Part shown: piece by piece, positions 10,390 to 21,981 of the stretch
How positions within the stretch are numbered: position 1 is the first letter of the stretch
Layout of the letters: every line of letters starts with the position of its first letter
Origin: Rhyacophila brunnea
Lineage: Eukaryota > Arthropoda > Insecta > Trichoptera > Rhyacophilidae
Direction of reading: 5' to 3'
Assembly: GCA_022495005.1 (NCBI GenBank)
Contig: JAGYXB010000560.1
Span: 186,001-250,000 of the forward strand
Length of the DNA: 64,000 nt
Notes under the pieces: model-generated
What the model saw: only the letters and a program-made list of their open reading frames with translations
The model's database searches: none
What the model was told of the DNA's origin: nothing
Position numbers and translations under genes: made by a program

Positions 10390-10997
10390 CAGTGGCAAAG
10401 GGTAGAAGTAGGCTGTTAAGATTCAACATAAATAGTGCACATTAAACCTTGACAGTCATTCGTATGTGTTTTTATTGAATCGAGACTACATTTTACAGAT
10501 GCGGTTGGTTAGTTTTCAAAAATCAATGAAACCTTTCCCAAATCAAACCATAATAATTTTGGTATGTTATGGGCTATTTGACAAAATAATGCACACTTCT
10601 TCAATCATATATTTTTGTTTTTGTTGAATTATGAATACATACCTTTTACATGCGTATTGGTTAGTTTTTATAAAATTCATTAAGCCCTGTCTAAACGAAA
10701 CCATAGTAGATAAAACATATTATTTTATCTATAGAATACCCAAAATTATGTTAGGTATAATAGCATAATTTTAGAAATGTTATGACATTTATTTTTTGAC
10801 TGTTATCTATTTATGACTTAGTTTTCGCAGTGTTAAATTGAATTTTAAAAAAGTAACCAACACCATCTGTAAATTGTATTCTTATTTAATACAATATAAA
10901 ATAATTCTTATTTTATAATAAATTTATATGACTCGCAAAGTTTATATTGGACTATTTATGTCGGATCTTAGCAGCTTACCTCCACCCTTCGCCACTG
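10390..10997. mobile_element. hAT MITE
   Basis: The left end CAGTGGCAAAGGGT (10390) is inverted at the right end as ACCCTTCGCCACTG (to 10997). The similarity extends about 50 bases inward (GATTCAACATAAATAGT versus ACTATTTATGTCGGATC). The flanks TTATTTTG and TCTTTTTG share six of eight positions, suggesting an aged 8-bp duplication. Two imperfect internal copies of about 120 bases lie at 10434-10555 and 10592-10710. A related piece is in a collagen-gene intron at 43085-43262. Confidence 0.75.
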
Positions 10998-11176
10998 TCT
11001 TTTTGTAAACATCAAAATATGAAGACTTTTTTTGTGAATAAGGGCGTGAAAGCATACATTCCTGCTACATTTAAACTCCTTCTTACCTTGGACGATTACT
11101 ATAATATTATATTATATTTATCTCTAATATCGACATTTCCAATGTTGTAAATGATGTAAGTATTCTTTTTTTTTAG

Positions 11177-11295
11177 TATCAGAGTCAGTAACTTTACCTA
11201 ATCCGCCCACTCATCCCCCTGTGGATGTAACACCGCAACCACTCCCACCAACGCCAGCACCATCAGCGCCACCACATTTGCAATACCTTACGTGA
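11177..11295 (+). CDS. Defensin-like gene, candidate proline-rich last exon
   Basis: A polypyrimidine tract and TTTTAG (ending 11176) precede a frame that also fits the phase-1 junction of exon 1 (6307). It encodes 39 residues, 13 of them proline (blocks NPPTHPP and PLPPTPAPSAPP), and stops at TGA 11293-11295. An AATAAA lies 41 bases on. The joined product would be about 90 residues: signal peptide, six-cysteine domain, proline-rich tail. Compared with the short exon it has the better acceptor and a poly(A) signal. It lies 4.1 kb beyond the short exon, past a Harbinger element and a hAT MITE. The assignment to this gene is inferred from phase, strand and proximity. Confidence 0.55.
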
Positions 11296-11335
11296 ACAAA
11301 CGATTAAACGTCAGAGTGACAGTTGTTACTTCAAA

Positions 11336-11341
11336 AATAAA
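11336..11341 (+). promoter_or_regulatory. Poly(A) signal AATAAA
   Basis: AATAAA stands 41 bases after the stop of the proline-rich exon, a normal distance for cleavage and polyadenylation. In AT-rich DNA such hexamers also occur by chance. Confidence 0.45.
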
Positions 11342-11980
11342 AACAACGAAAAATAGATAAAATTGAACCCTAACAATATAATAATGTTTTCAACCATCAT
11401 AAACTTAATAAGTATGTATATCATAGCAAATGTTCTATTTTTTGAAAAATTACTGTTTAATTGCATAGTCCAATTTAAAATATATTATCTTACTATAATG
11501 ATATATTTTTATTATATAATAATGTATAATAAGTATACATACTGTGAAAAAATAATATACTCACGTATTTTATAACCACGGACATCTGGTGTACCAAAAT
11601 ATGGATATCAATTTCAGCCAATGATGTTTATAATTAATAATACCCTTTTATGATAGTATTGTATTGATCATTTATATATTTCTATTGATAGCATTTTTAT
11701 TATATCTTATTTCTATTGATAGCATTGAATTGATCATATTTTAACGATTTAGAATTAGGCAAAAATTTATACCTATTGATCCCTAGGAATTTTTATTTAT
11801 TCAACATTTAAGATTTCCCATTCAAATGTAGGATTTAAAAAATTTCAATGATAATAGAATGATAATTAATCATTTATATTTAATTTTTATAAATTAAATT
11901 AATAATTAAAAACTTTAGTAAAATTATTGTCGTTTTTTTATTATAGATAACTTTCATCAGAGGGTCAGACGACAGAGCTT
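11342..11980. other. No gene recognised
   Basis: Very AT-rich. Short open frames are low-complexity and show no domain. Confidence 0.5.
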
Positions 11981-12290
11981 CAGTGGGTCTATTCTATGCT
12001 TATCGACCGCTAAAGTGATAAATATTATCAAACTTAGGGTAGGTTTGTATGAAAATATTAGCACTTATTGTAACAATTACACGAAGCTGGTTTTTATTGT
12101 TGCAATAAGTGCGATATTTTAACAGCAGCAAGATAGGTGCTGTTAAAATATCGCACTTATTGCAACAATAAAAACCAACTTCGTGTAATTGTTACAATAA
12201 GTGCTAATATTTTGATACAAACCTACCCTAAGTTTGATACTATTTATCAATTTAGTGTTCGATAAGTATAGAATAAACCCACAGGAGTGG
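11981..12290. mobile_element. 310-bp fold-back element
   Basis: An almost complete hairpin: arms of about 150 bases are inverted around a short loop near 12130-12140 (AGCAAGATAGG between TGTTAAAATATCGCAC arms). The ends read AGTGGGTCTATTCTAT and its near reverse complement. No coding capacity, so it is most simply a palindromic MITE. Confidence 0.85.
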
Positions 12291-12864
12291 TACATAATGG
12301 ATGATTATAATATTATGAAAATCACATCACATCGCAATCCATCACAAGCGGTGCAACAGTGTAGGGTGGACCAAGGGTTTTTTTATATTATCCTAACTAT
12401 TTATAATATCAAAAGTGATAAGAAAAGTATAAATAACTAATGAGTAATGACTTTAATGTATGATATGATACGTGCTGTTTTTAAAACAATGTACATATTA
12501 TTATGGTTTGTATTCTTATCTGTGAAATAATAAAAATATGTAATTATAATAACAATAGTGAGGAAAAAATATTTTAATATTCGTATTAATTAATTCTTTT
12601 CTATTGCAGATAATTTCACAGATTGCAATTAAAACCGGATGCTTCACTGAATCATTTCAGAATGCAGGCCAAACAAATGACACCACAATGCACTTATAAT
12701 ATCCATTGTAAATAATTATAAATATTTATTTCACTCATTGACTCATTGAAACATCTATCGGTTTAAAAAAAAAAGACGTATTTACATGACACATTCAGCG
12801 ATTTACAAAATGGGAGGCGTGGACTGTTGCAAAGGTAGGCGCGAATAGCTTAACACAAATAAAT
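12291..12864. other. No gene recognised; a weak third candidate last exon near 12610
   Basis: At 12610 the acceptor CTATTGCAG is followed by a frame that would also fit the phase-1 junction of the defensin-like gene, adding seven residues (DNFTDCN). With no poly(A) signal nearby this may be chance. Confidence 0.25.
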
Positions 12865-13242
12865 TATTTTGCAGTTTGCAGTTTGCAAGTGCATAGTTCA
12901 TAAAATGACCACTAGTTGTAAACTACATAAAAAAACAGTCCTAAAAAATTTAGATTGTTTGCAAACCTATCTGAAGATAATATGGAGACTGAAATCCAAA
13001 TATCGAGCCTTAGTAGAAAAAGAGCACTTTGTGCTAATAAGCAAGCACATCCATTGCACTATTGAATTAATTGTTTATTTTTCTAATTAAGTTTTTTCAT
13101 TTGATATATTAGTACCTACCTACATTTTTGACTATTTAAAAATGTGTCTGTATTATTTAGTATTTGTAAGGGGGGGGGGGCGCCAAGATTAGACTTTTTT
13201 TTAAAAGGTAGGCGTAGTAACATAAAGTTTGGAAACCGCTGG
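12865..13242 (+). pseudogene. Probable hAT transposase C-terminal remnant
   Basis: The frame at 12869-13090 contains LKSKYRALVEKEHF, similar to the post-dimerisation segment of hAT transposases (MKSKYRAKLNVEKE). About 150 bases later GTTTGGAAACCGCTG (13228-13242) resembles a hAT right end. A 10-base G run lies at about 13170. Diverged and incomplete. Confidence 0.4.
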
Positions 13243-13289
13243 TGTATATAAGATATTTATACATGCCCTATCCTAATAGTTTTATATCC

Positions 13290-13502
13290 TCATTGTTACG
13301 AGAAATATATGTTAGCCACTTGCTCAACATAGTGCTAAGTCTATACTCTAGGTCCAAACGTACATTGAACGATATGTGAATTTTTTCAGACCCGGGATTT
13401 GAAACCGTGACCCACGACCACAGAAAAGAAAATAAATAGAATAGTTCCCTGCCCACGACAGTATACGCCTGAGGCGTAACCGCCCGGCCATCGTGGCCCT
13501 AA
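13290..13502 (-). repeat. tRNA-derived SINE
   Basis: On the minus strand the head reads GATGGCCGGGCGGTTACGCC (A-box side), then GGTTTCAAATCCCGGGTC (B box). The body and tail follow to about 13290, ending near the TTCTCGTAA motif shared with the other copies. The head holds an extra segment between the two boxes. Confidence 0.75.
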
Positions 13503-13624
13503 CACATAAGTAGTTTATTTAAATTCAGAATATTTTTTTTAAATATATTAAAAATCCAATTTAAATATGTAAACCAATCTATAATTTAATCATATTTTCT
13601 TAATAAATCACTTGCTTTTAAATA

Positions 13625-13990
13625 TAAGTTTGCTTCATTTTTACAACGTTTTTCTTAGCTCGTACTCTTATTTGTCCGGTGGTTGATTGTCTGGTACAAA
13701 TCTTGCAATCGATTTTTTACTAACTTACTGACTAGCTAGACATTTGAAACTTTTAGAATATATCAGAACACGATGCCAATGCATTTTTTAATAGTTTTAG
13801 CCATCTTTAAGTAGAATTGAATTCATTTTCAGTTAATTCTGTTTTGTATGAAAAGTTTTTTCGATACCATTATTGGTTGCTAAGGGTCTGGGGTCCTAGC
13901 AACTAAATTATTAATATATACGTGCGTTACTATGGAAATTGATATGAATGTCAAAGTTACATTTCAATATTATTTCTATCAAATACAATT
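13625..13990 (+). repeat. Dispersed repeat family C, longest forward copy
   Basis: It shares CATTTGAAACTTTTAGAATA and AGCCATCTTTAAGTAGAATT with 2935-3115, and the later part (TTGGTTGCTAAGG, TACGTGCGTTACTATGGAAA) with the inverse of 59195-59545. Confidence 0.75.
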
Positions 13991-14439
13991 TTTTTTCATC
14001 GTTTAAGCTAGTCAAGTCGTATATAAAAAGTTCCTTTTATCTTGTAATTATGTATTATAAGAACTGTAAAATATCTGTTATGATTATGATGTTAGAATAA
14101 ATTTATATTATGTTATATAAAATACTGAATTTTTTTTATTTGTTCGTTACTAACCGCGATATTGAAGATCCTGTTTTTTATTTAATCAATTAAATCAAAT
14201 TCAAATCATAATGAAAACCTTTAAACTTCAACTTAAAAACGAATGTAAAAGTCCTGTATCAGTGCCGTGTATAATCCACATTATTATCTACAATACAAAA
14301 CCAATAATATCAACACTGTGTATTATTTCAACTGTGTCCCGAAGCGCCATATCATACACACACAACGCAACCTTCTAGATAATAATATAACAATAAAAAA
14401 AATTTGTATCCTTATACCAAGAAACATTATGAACAATAT
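13991..14439. other. No gene recognised
   Basis: AT-rich, with no supported coding signal. Confidence 0.45.
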
Positions 14440-14740
14440 TCATACTAGTACCTGTTTTTATGCTTCTGCCGGCATGTCTCTATTTAACGTGGAGGTGGAA
14501 TCTGCGCCTCCAAATGTAATAACGGAGCTAATAGAACTGCAATCAAGCATAGAGATTGCATGTTTGAATGGGATAAGCTTGAGTTTTTTCAGAAATATAT
14601 CCTCAAAGATAAATTTCCAAAATTAAAATGACTGGAAATGTGCATTACAGCAGTATGGTCTACATATCACTGCGAATCGTTCTTGTCGAAATGTCGCAGC
14701 AGGTTGCATTATGAAAAGACGAATGATAAAGCGTGTCCTC
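14440..14740 (+). pseudogene. hAT transposase remnant (GTF2I-repeat/ZBED type)
   Basis: The frame to 14626 ends with FNVEVESAPPNVITELIELQ, matching the FDVDVENVP..LQMELIDLQ segment of a large hAT-derived family. After a frame break, YHCESFLSKMSQQ-like residues (about 14664-14705) continue the family order. No intact copy here. Confidence 0.5.
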
Positions 14741-15399
14741 AATTATTATTCGATATGAAAAAGATATCAAACAATATACAAAAACAGGTGTCACATTAAT
14801 TATAAGGTAATAAATTATTTTGAATAAGCTCTTCGTTCTATTTTTTTTATATGTGTGGCCCACCTAAGCTCAGTAATATTTTTTTGGCAGACCAAACGAT
14901 TTGGGTTAGGACTAGGAGTATAGACTCTGGAGCTTAGACTATAGATACATCTAGACGCCACCCGTTGCATTGCTAAATGAAGCTGCGTGCCTTGCGTTTG
15001 GTTTGTGTGCGAGCGAACGCATTCGTCTACAAATGTTCGAGACCATAGACCATTTCGCTAGTGCTCGCCCAAAGTGCTCGCACTAGACGCTCAGAATTAA
15101 AATATAATTTTCTATTTTTTTACGTTATATAGTATTTTTAAGCGGTCAAAATGCAGCCATTAGGTAAAGATATCGATAATTTAAGTTATTTTAAAGAAAC
15201 ACTAGGTCACTGATATTAAAATATATAATAAAATACAAATAAATTATCACGAACATGTATCAACAAACGTAATACCATCTTCTTGCTTGTCAGTACGGCT
15301 ACCACATTTTAAGACAACACACAGAACCATCTTTTCTACTTAATTAACTAAAAATATTTACCATTGACTTTATGTTTAACACAAAAAATATCAATTTTA
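14741..15399. other. No gene recognised
   Basis: Contains a somewhat GC-richer patch at 14930-15110 with short repeated GTGCTCGC strings; no class could be assigned. Confidence 0.4.
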
Positions 15400-16075
15400 G
15401 CAACTCGAGCTCGCAAGTTATCGACGAAGAAGGGAACAGAATATCATCAACAAGATGTTAAAACGTGGTTGCTTGATCTTGCCTTTCTCTGTGACAATAC
15501 AGAAAAATAAAATCTATTGAATCTACAACTTCAAGGGGGGGGGAAGTCATTAATTGATTTGATTAGTGCAGTGAATATAAAACCAAACTTTCACTGAACT
15601 GTGAACAACAATAATTAAAGGAATGTGATTTTGTCCGAGTGTAAAGATATGCAAAATATAATGGTTAGTCAGTATTTCAATAACATATCAACGTAGCAAA
15701 TGGAGAGAGATTTAAGGATTTCTCTAAATAATTAGAAGATTTTGCTACATTTATGTCGTTCCCATTTAATGATAGTATAAACGGGGAAAAAATAGTATTT
15801 TATTAGATATCGATTCTAAACATCTTGCCACACTTGAAGGAGAAATATTGACACTAAAATGCGATGTGGTCCTGAAAGCCAGAGCTTTAAGTCTTGTGAA
15901 AACAAATTTTCACATCTTTGGAAAGTTGCAGGATATTTATTTAACTTGCTTTTTTGGTTTTACATATCAGTGCGAATCGGCTTTCCCTTTAATGAATGCA
16001 ATCGAAACGAAGCATCGCTCAAGATTGACTAATGATAATTTGACTGCGTCCTTACGTCTATTCATGAAATAGTGG
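15400..16075 (+). pseudogene. hAT transposase pseudogene
   Basis: Pieces in different frames follow the family order. QQDVKTWLLDLAFLCDNT (about 15440-15505) comes first; LTCFFGFTYQCESAFPLMN and RSRLTNDNLTASLRL (to the TAG before 16075) form the dimerisation end. Frame breaks and a missing middle show it is dead. It is the best preserved of several similar remnants here (14440, 45365, 53725). Confidence 0.7.
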
Positions 16076-17415
16076 GTATGTTTTAAGTTGCTAACAGCCA
16101 GCGCAATCAGCAAAATGCACAAAAATTTCGATGCACCACATGATCATTCGGATTAAGTTGTTATGGTAACTGTATTTTATACGCCTTTAAATGCAAATCT
16201 TTATGAAGAATATGTTATTGCTTACGTAATTTTTCACGATTGGTTGTTACCGGAATATGTATGTGCGAAAAATAAACCCCTATTTGTCTCCACAAATCAC
16301 CCTTTTAAGGGCGCTCCGCTTATTAAGGTCGATTTTCATTTGGCAGTGTGAATCTACGGTTTCATGCATGAGAATATCCACAGGCGCAATTTAATAGCGG
16401 CCGCGACGTGGGATCTAACCAGTTGAGGCCTTGTTTTGATTTTTAAATTCAGTAAAAAAAATTCTTTCCTAATTAATTTTTAAAAGCTCTAACTTTATCG
16501 CGGCGCCTAGTTTTCACTAACCTTACCAAAACTAAGCTTTTATTCTACTTGCAATTAATTTACAACATTAGTTTTCATAATGCAATTAACTTTGCTGGAC
16601 AAGATTGCACCTAATTATATTTTTTTGATTTTGATTAATTTTATGTTTCATAAAAGTTATTTTTGTTTTCAATTTAGAAGTTTGATTAAATTTTTACAAC
16701 AAAATTAATTCTCAACTTACTCTATTTATATTGCTAGCTTAATTAGTAGCTTGTTACCAACCATCACATCGTTATTACCTATCTCTTTCTTCGTGGTGGA
16801 GGGTCGTGATCATCTCCGACTCTCGCTGTTCATTATAGTTAAATACAGAATTATAAATTATCATTTTGATTCTTGATGTTCGTTCATTTATCCAAATATT
16901 TTTATTTGAGCATTCCATTCGTACATCTTTCGGGTCTATCCCAAGGGTTGTGACACGCCCTCGGTCGAGCGACCCAGTTTGTGAGGCTGAAATTCTGATC
17001 TTGATAAAACACGTTTTCTATCTGTCACCATACTTCTTCATGTCTTGCTGTCCATCTACCACAAAATAATTATAATGTCCCTTAATACTAGCTATATAAT
17101 CGATATATCCCAAATCACAATTATTATTTTACAAAACTATTTAAATCTGAAATCTCCACATGGTGCACGTGTGAATTTTAACAGGAAATAAATGCATTTT
17201 TTTCTCACTAATTACTACGAATATGCAAAAGAAAAACATTTCATTGCCTTCTGTCAAACTAAAATAGGATTGTCGGTTTTTTTCGCGAACCGAGTATAAC
17301 TGACGTGTCAGAATATTTTCAAATTTAGAACTTGCGGAAGTCCGAGAAAACATCGAACAATGATATTGTGACATTTCTATTAGTATAGACATTTATTGCA
17401 ATATATTATTATGTA
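16076..17415. other. No gene recognised
   Basis: About 1.3 kb without a convincing domain, repeat boundary or RNA gene. The small frames at 16163-16351 and 16866-17069 have no recognisable features. Confidence 0.45.
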
Positions 17416-17598
17416 CAGTCCTACAAACTTATCTAAAGAACGGTCAAAAATGGAACTACGAACTCTCATATGGACGCCATTTGCGAGGAAATGTGTGAAA
17501 TGTTGCGGAATGTTAGTTTCTGTCCAGTTGCGAGTCTTGATTGGGTAGTTTTCGACAGTGCCCCCCCCATCCATTCTATAGATAAGTTTGTAGGTCTG
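17416..17598. mobile_element. Short MITE with TA flanks (Tc1/mariner-like)
   Basis: Inverted ends CAGTCCTACAAACTTATCTA (17416) and TAGATAAGTTTGTAGGTCTG (to 17598) are flanked by TA on both sides. A C run lies near the right end. 183 bases, no coding content. Confidence 0.75.
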
Positions 17599-18629
17599 TA
17601 TATTCATTGCTAATAATAGAGAATTTCGATAATTCTATCGATGAATAATTTCAGATATACTTAATAATATATGATATAATATAATATGAATTACAAACTA
17701 CCATATAAAATATTAAAAATGGTTATCCTGATACAGAAATTGTATTTTTCTTATATTTAGGTAGGTGGGTAAATGAAATTCATGTGACGTTTAATACAAA
17801 TAATGAATTCATGATGTTATTAATAATAATTAAATTGAAATAATAATTCTTCTTCTTTATTTTCTAAATAATGACATTACGCGTCATTTATTTTTATAAA
17901 TATAATACATATTTATAGGCTAATGATATAATAGTCAATTATTACCATTTTACGCCATAATTAGGTACTATCCGTAAGTACCTACTACTTCTCCCATTGT
18001 TGTACGTAAAATAATAACTGTATCATTTACTCACCCTAATACTAAATTAAGTATGGTGGAATTTATTCAGTAGTATTATTAAGAACTTACTAATTTTAAA
18101 ATAAAATACAATTTTTTTCTCATGAGATAAGCAGAGTATGGACCCACCCCTTCAGAGTGGTAATTATATTAAAATACCTTTTGCAAAAATAGTTCCAATC
18201 TAATGGTATCTTCCTCCATTGAATAAACAATATGACGTATTATTTGTATTGCAATAATCTAAATGTTAAAAAATAAAACTATCCTGAGTTTGGACAGATT
18301 TCCATAAATGAAATGCTTTTTTTGTGTCCAAAATTAAATAGAAATATTTTTCAACTTACGGGATTTCGACCCAAACCCATCCTAAGCTTGCCGGCAACAC
18401 CGAGTTAAGTTTATTTGAGGCTTTCTAGCGATTAGTAATGCAGAAATTAGGTATATAATTTGATTTATTATGGCGTATTGAAAATCTCTGCTATTAAAAA
18501 TCTATCAACATAATAGAGATAGGACAATTTCAATATAAAATTTATATTTTTCCTGAAAGGTCATAGTTATATTTATCGTTGTTCTGTTTTGTCTTGTTCT
18601 GTTTTGTCCGGTCACCTCTTTCTGTATCA
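17599..18629. other. No gene recognised
   Basis: AT-rich; only short GTTCTGTTTTGTC direct repeats at about 18578-18612 were noticed. Confidence 0.45.
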
Positions 18630-19530
18630 CCTTTATCCAATAGTGGCTGGGGCCCTTTAGGTCAAATGGTCATTGACCCTTCAAAATCTTCCTCTATACA
18701 ATGTCAATTATAATTATTACTAGCTAGATAGGCTGGCGAAGATCAGATAGTAATTATTGTTAGATATCGGCTACGCTAAAGCATCAACGTTAGATGCACG
18801 CTATTGTATATTATTATGTACATGTGTGTAGTTACAATACACACAAATCTCACACGCAACGTCCAACGTCTCGTCTCAACGCGCTTGGGTCAATTTACAA
18901 TCTTCCGGAGATATAAAATATTTCTTTCTCTTTCTTTTTCATATGTGAGACGGAGAGAAAGCTCAAAGCATTTTTTTCTTCATATTATTTTGCCGCCAAA
19001 AATTTGCCAAAAATGAAAGAGAGACATATTTTCTATGTGTTAAATGAAATATAATATATATTATATCATTGTACACACAGAAAAGAATTATTTCTGAGTT
19101 CCCTGGTCGTATAGTAGGTACCTACTACAGTACGCGACGACGACTCGTACTACTGACAGTCGAAAAAGTTGTTTTAATCTTGTATAAATAGTAATTGGTA
19201 CAGTTATTATAATAAATAGACACACACAGTTTGGTTTTTTTATATTATATTTATAACATTTTTATGGCATTGGCGACGTGGCAAGTGGACCTTATAACGT
19301 GTTGTGTGCAATTTCGGTTAACGATGGTTGGCGATGTGAAAAATGTAAATGTATGTAAGTATCTATCTATAACAATTTCTAGCACTTCTTCTATAATGTA
19401 TAAAAAAACAATTTGCAATACGTCTTTCAAGTAGGTATACCACGAAAAGGCAAAAATAACATAATATATTCAAAATTGACCTACTACTTTTTCGGGCCTA
19501 AGGCCGCCAATGCTTTTATCACCTTTGATT
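18630..19530 (+). repeat. Dispersed repeat family E, copy 1
   Basis: Matches 62325-63400 in order and orientation. Shared points include the GGTCAA(A/T)(T)GGTCA(T/A)TGACCC start, the pyrimidine-rich block ending TTTCCATATGTGA-like, the TATAATGTATAAAAA string and the GCCGCCAATG end. Around 0.9-1.07 kb, no coding capacity; class unknown. Confidence 0.65.
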
Positions 19531-19904
19531 CCCTAAAATAGTCGTTTCAAAAATTATTTACAAAATAATAATGGTTATAAAATGGTAATATTATTTTCCC
19601 ATGATCTAAAATTTTACCTCTATTATGTCCGTAAATTTGTTTGAGTAAAAATTTAGATCTCAAAATTCTCTTTTCTGAATCTAATAATATGATACCTAAT
19701 ATTGTCTCAACTGTAATATATGTTGCAACGGATCTAATTGCTGACGTCTAATTTTATTTATATTACATTAATTTCCAACAAAAGTATAAATTAAAAACAT
19801 CTAGTGATTTGAGGTAAAAACGATATTTTATTAATAAATTATTTAAAAATTCTAAATAAAAACGTCACAAAGGGTCCAAAATATCAGAATAGAAAAATAA
19901 TGGG

Positions 19905-20103
19905 CCTCCATAGAGTGGAGGTTTATATTAACAGATTTTGTTTTTACGAGAAATGAATGTCAGCTACTTGCTAAACCTACTAGGACTGTACTCTGACTCA
20001 AATTAAAAAAAAAACAATATATTGTGTATTTGCCAAACCCAGGATTCGAACCTGGGACCCACCATCTATAGGTTGATGCTTAAGCTGCGCAGCCATCGAG
20101 GAT
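19905..20103 (-). repeat. tRNA-derived SINE, near-complete copy
   Basis: Minus-strand order: tRNA-like head with A-box side (GATGGCTGCGCAGCTTAAGC), B box GGTTCGAATCCTGGG, body, then the tail ending CCTCCACTCTATGGAGGCCC, itself a small hairpin. It matches 21815-21981 in the body and tail. Confidence 0.8.
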
Positions 20104-21539
20104 TCAACAGCATTGATAAAGAATCATTGACTCAATGCAGGTATATTCAAGCTATACCTATAACAACAGTAAAAGGGGGACTTCAATACACAAGGCGGCT
20201 ATCGGTGGCTATAAATGGTAGTGTGTCGTATTTATGTATTGAGGTATTATAATTGTTACCATAAATTAGACGTCTAAGCTGTCATAACTGAATATCTTGC
20301 TCTGGGGGTGTTAAAACATAGCACTTTTTGACGGTTAACATTACTTACCCTAACTACTAACCCTTAATCGCCACCGATAGCAGTCTTGTGTATAGAATAG
20401 ACTCATTTATGTCTATTGAATCTAAAACAAGTGAAAAAAATATAACTCTTATATTTCCAATAACAAATAATGAGGATAATATAGCCATATTTATAAGCTT
20501 GCTATTTTAAATCTTTAGTTCTACGTTGCTTATTTCACAATCATCAATCTATTATTATATAAATTCCCACAACATTTTCACAGCTTAGGAATATAGCTCA
20601 GCAGGGTTATTCTAACATGTTTCACGTACTGCGGCACACGAATAAGTGTTCTACGTTGAACTGTTTACGTACAAATTTCCGGATACGATTGCAATAAGCT
20701 GTTAAATTAATGATATTCAGTTCAGACTTATAAAAAAAAAATTGATAAGTTTGCCTTTGGAAGAGAAACAACATTATCCAAAATAAATATTATCATAAAT
20801 TTTAGGGGGAGATGGAGGAAAATCCATTATTATCTTTGAAACTTTTATTTGTAATACAATACGAATCATAAACAAATTAAAGCCATTCAAACTTTAAAAA
20901 GCATGAGCGTCTCACCAGCCTGCATGGCGTGACAAAATAAACTGACTAAATTGCCTATTGTTTTGTTCTCATTGGTCGAAAAGTGTATGGAACGAGCCAA
21001 TACAAATTATATCATAGCGAATTGAATTATTACTATTGGCTTGTTCTATATCCGGATATGGAATAAACCAATGCAATAGTTTGTATTATTTTTATGGATT
21101 TGGAACAAAAATACACTTAAAACTAGTTTATTTCAATATTTTTTGGTCTTTTTTACTGGATATGTAGCATAACAATACTTAATGACCGTTTTACGTAAAA
21201 AAAGTTATTTTAGATATAAGTGGTCTGTGTCACAAACCAATTAATACTAAGGTAGCGTTATGAACACTCCCGTTGCCATGTTGATCTCGCAGTTTCTGAA
21301 TGACCTTATATCATAGATACCCCACTTATTATTATGTATATAAACGTCTTATTTTAGCTATTTGTAGATAAAATACTTATGCATAATAATAAAAATGTTA
21401 AGTAGTTGGATTAAATGTTTTCCACGTAAAATTAATCATATTTCGAAAGTCTCGTCGATATTTTGATAAGACACCTAACCTAAGAGAAAGTCAGTCAGAT
21501 AGAGCCACGGATAATATCCATACAGCCGAAAGTAAAGTG
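20104..21539. other. No gene recognised
   Basis: Mostly AT-rich. A small inverted pair (GGAACGAGCCAATAC / ATTGGCTTGTTCTATA) lies at about 20990-21050. Nothing could be assigned. Confidence 0.4.
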
Positions 21540-21715
21540 TCAAAAATTTCTTTTGGACTCTCTTCACCATAAGGCCGTACTTTAACCGATGCGGAGCCTA
21601 AACAATAGATCCACTCTCAAGTCTGCTTCTAACTAAGGAGTTATAGAGAATTTTTAGTACCGTAACATTCGAAAAGCCCCGGGAAGTACGCAAGACAAAG
21701 CCCAACATTGCAATA
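21540..21715 (-). pseudogene. Jockey-like LINE reverse transcriptase scrap
   Basis: On the minus strand a frame reads AMLGFVLRTSRGFSNVTVLK and then LYNSLVRSRLESGSIV, the thumb region of Jockey/CR1-type reverse transcriptases (LGFI.R....F....LK.LY.SLVR..LEY...W). A further partial match follows, ending near 21540. Confidence 0.65.
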
Positions 21716-21814
21716 GGTTCGCCACTCCTGCACTATAGGCATGGAGTCACGTTGTGAGTCTTCCGATGAACGTACATAATAATTATTGTATACAAAGATT
21801 TTAATGTTATAATT

Positions 21815-21981
21815 ACGTCATGGGTCCTAGGTTCGAATCCTGGGTCTGGCAAATACACATTTTTTTTTTCAATTTGTGTATGAGTCAGAGTATGGACCTA
21901 ATAGGTTGAGCAAGTGGATAAAATCCATTTCTCGTAAAAACAAAATCTGTTTATGCAAACCTCCACTCTGTGGAGGCCCCC
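21815..21981 (+). repeat. tRNA-derived SINE, 3' two thirds
   Basis: Starts within the tRNA head at CATGGGTCCTAGG, has the B box GGTTCGAATCCTGGG, and ends with the hairpin tail CCTCCACTCTGTGGAGGCCC seen inverted at 19905. Confidence 0.75.

Noticed and set aside
12610..12635. Third last exon of the defensin-like gene
   Set aside because: Seven codons after a plausible acceptor, but no poly(A) signal and too short to exclude chance.
13383..13502. Possible tRNA gene on the minus strand
   Set aside because: The stretch between the boxes is too long and the SINE tail follows.
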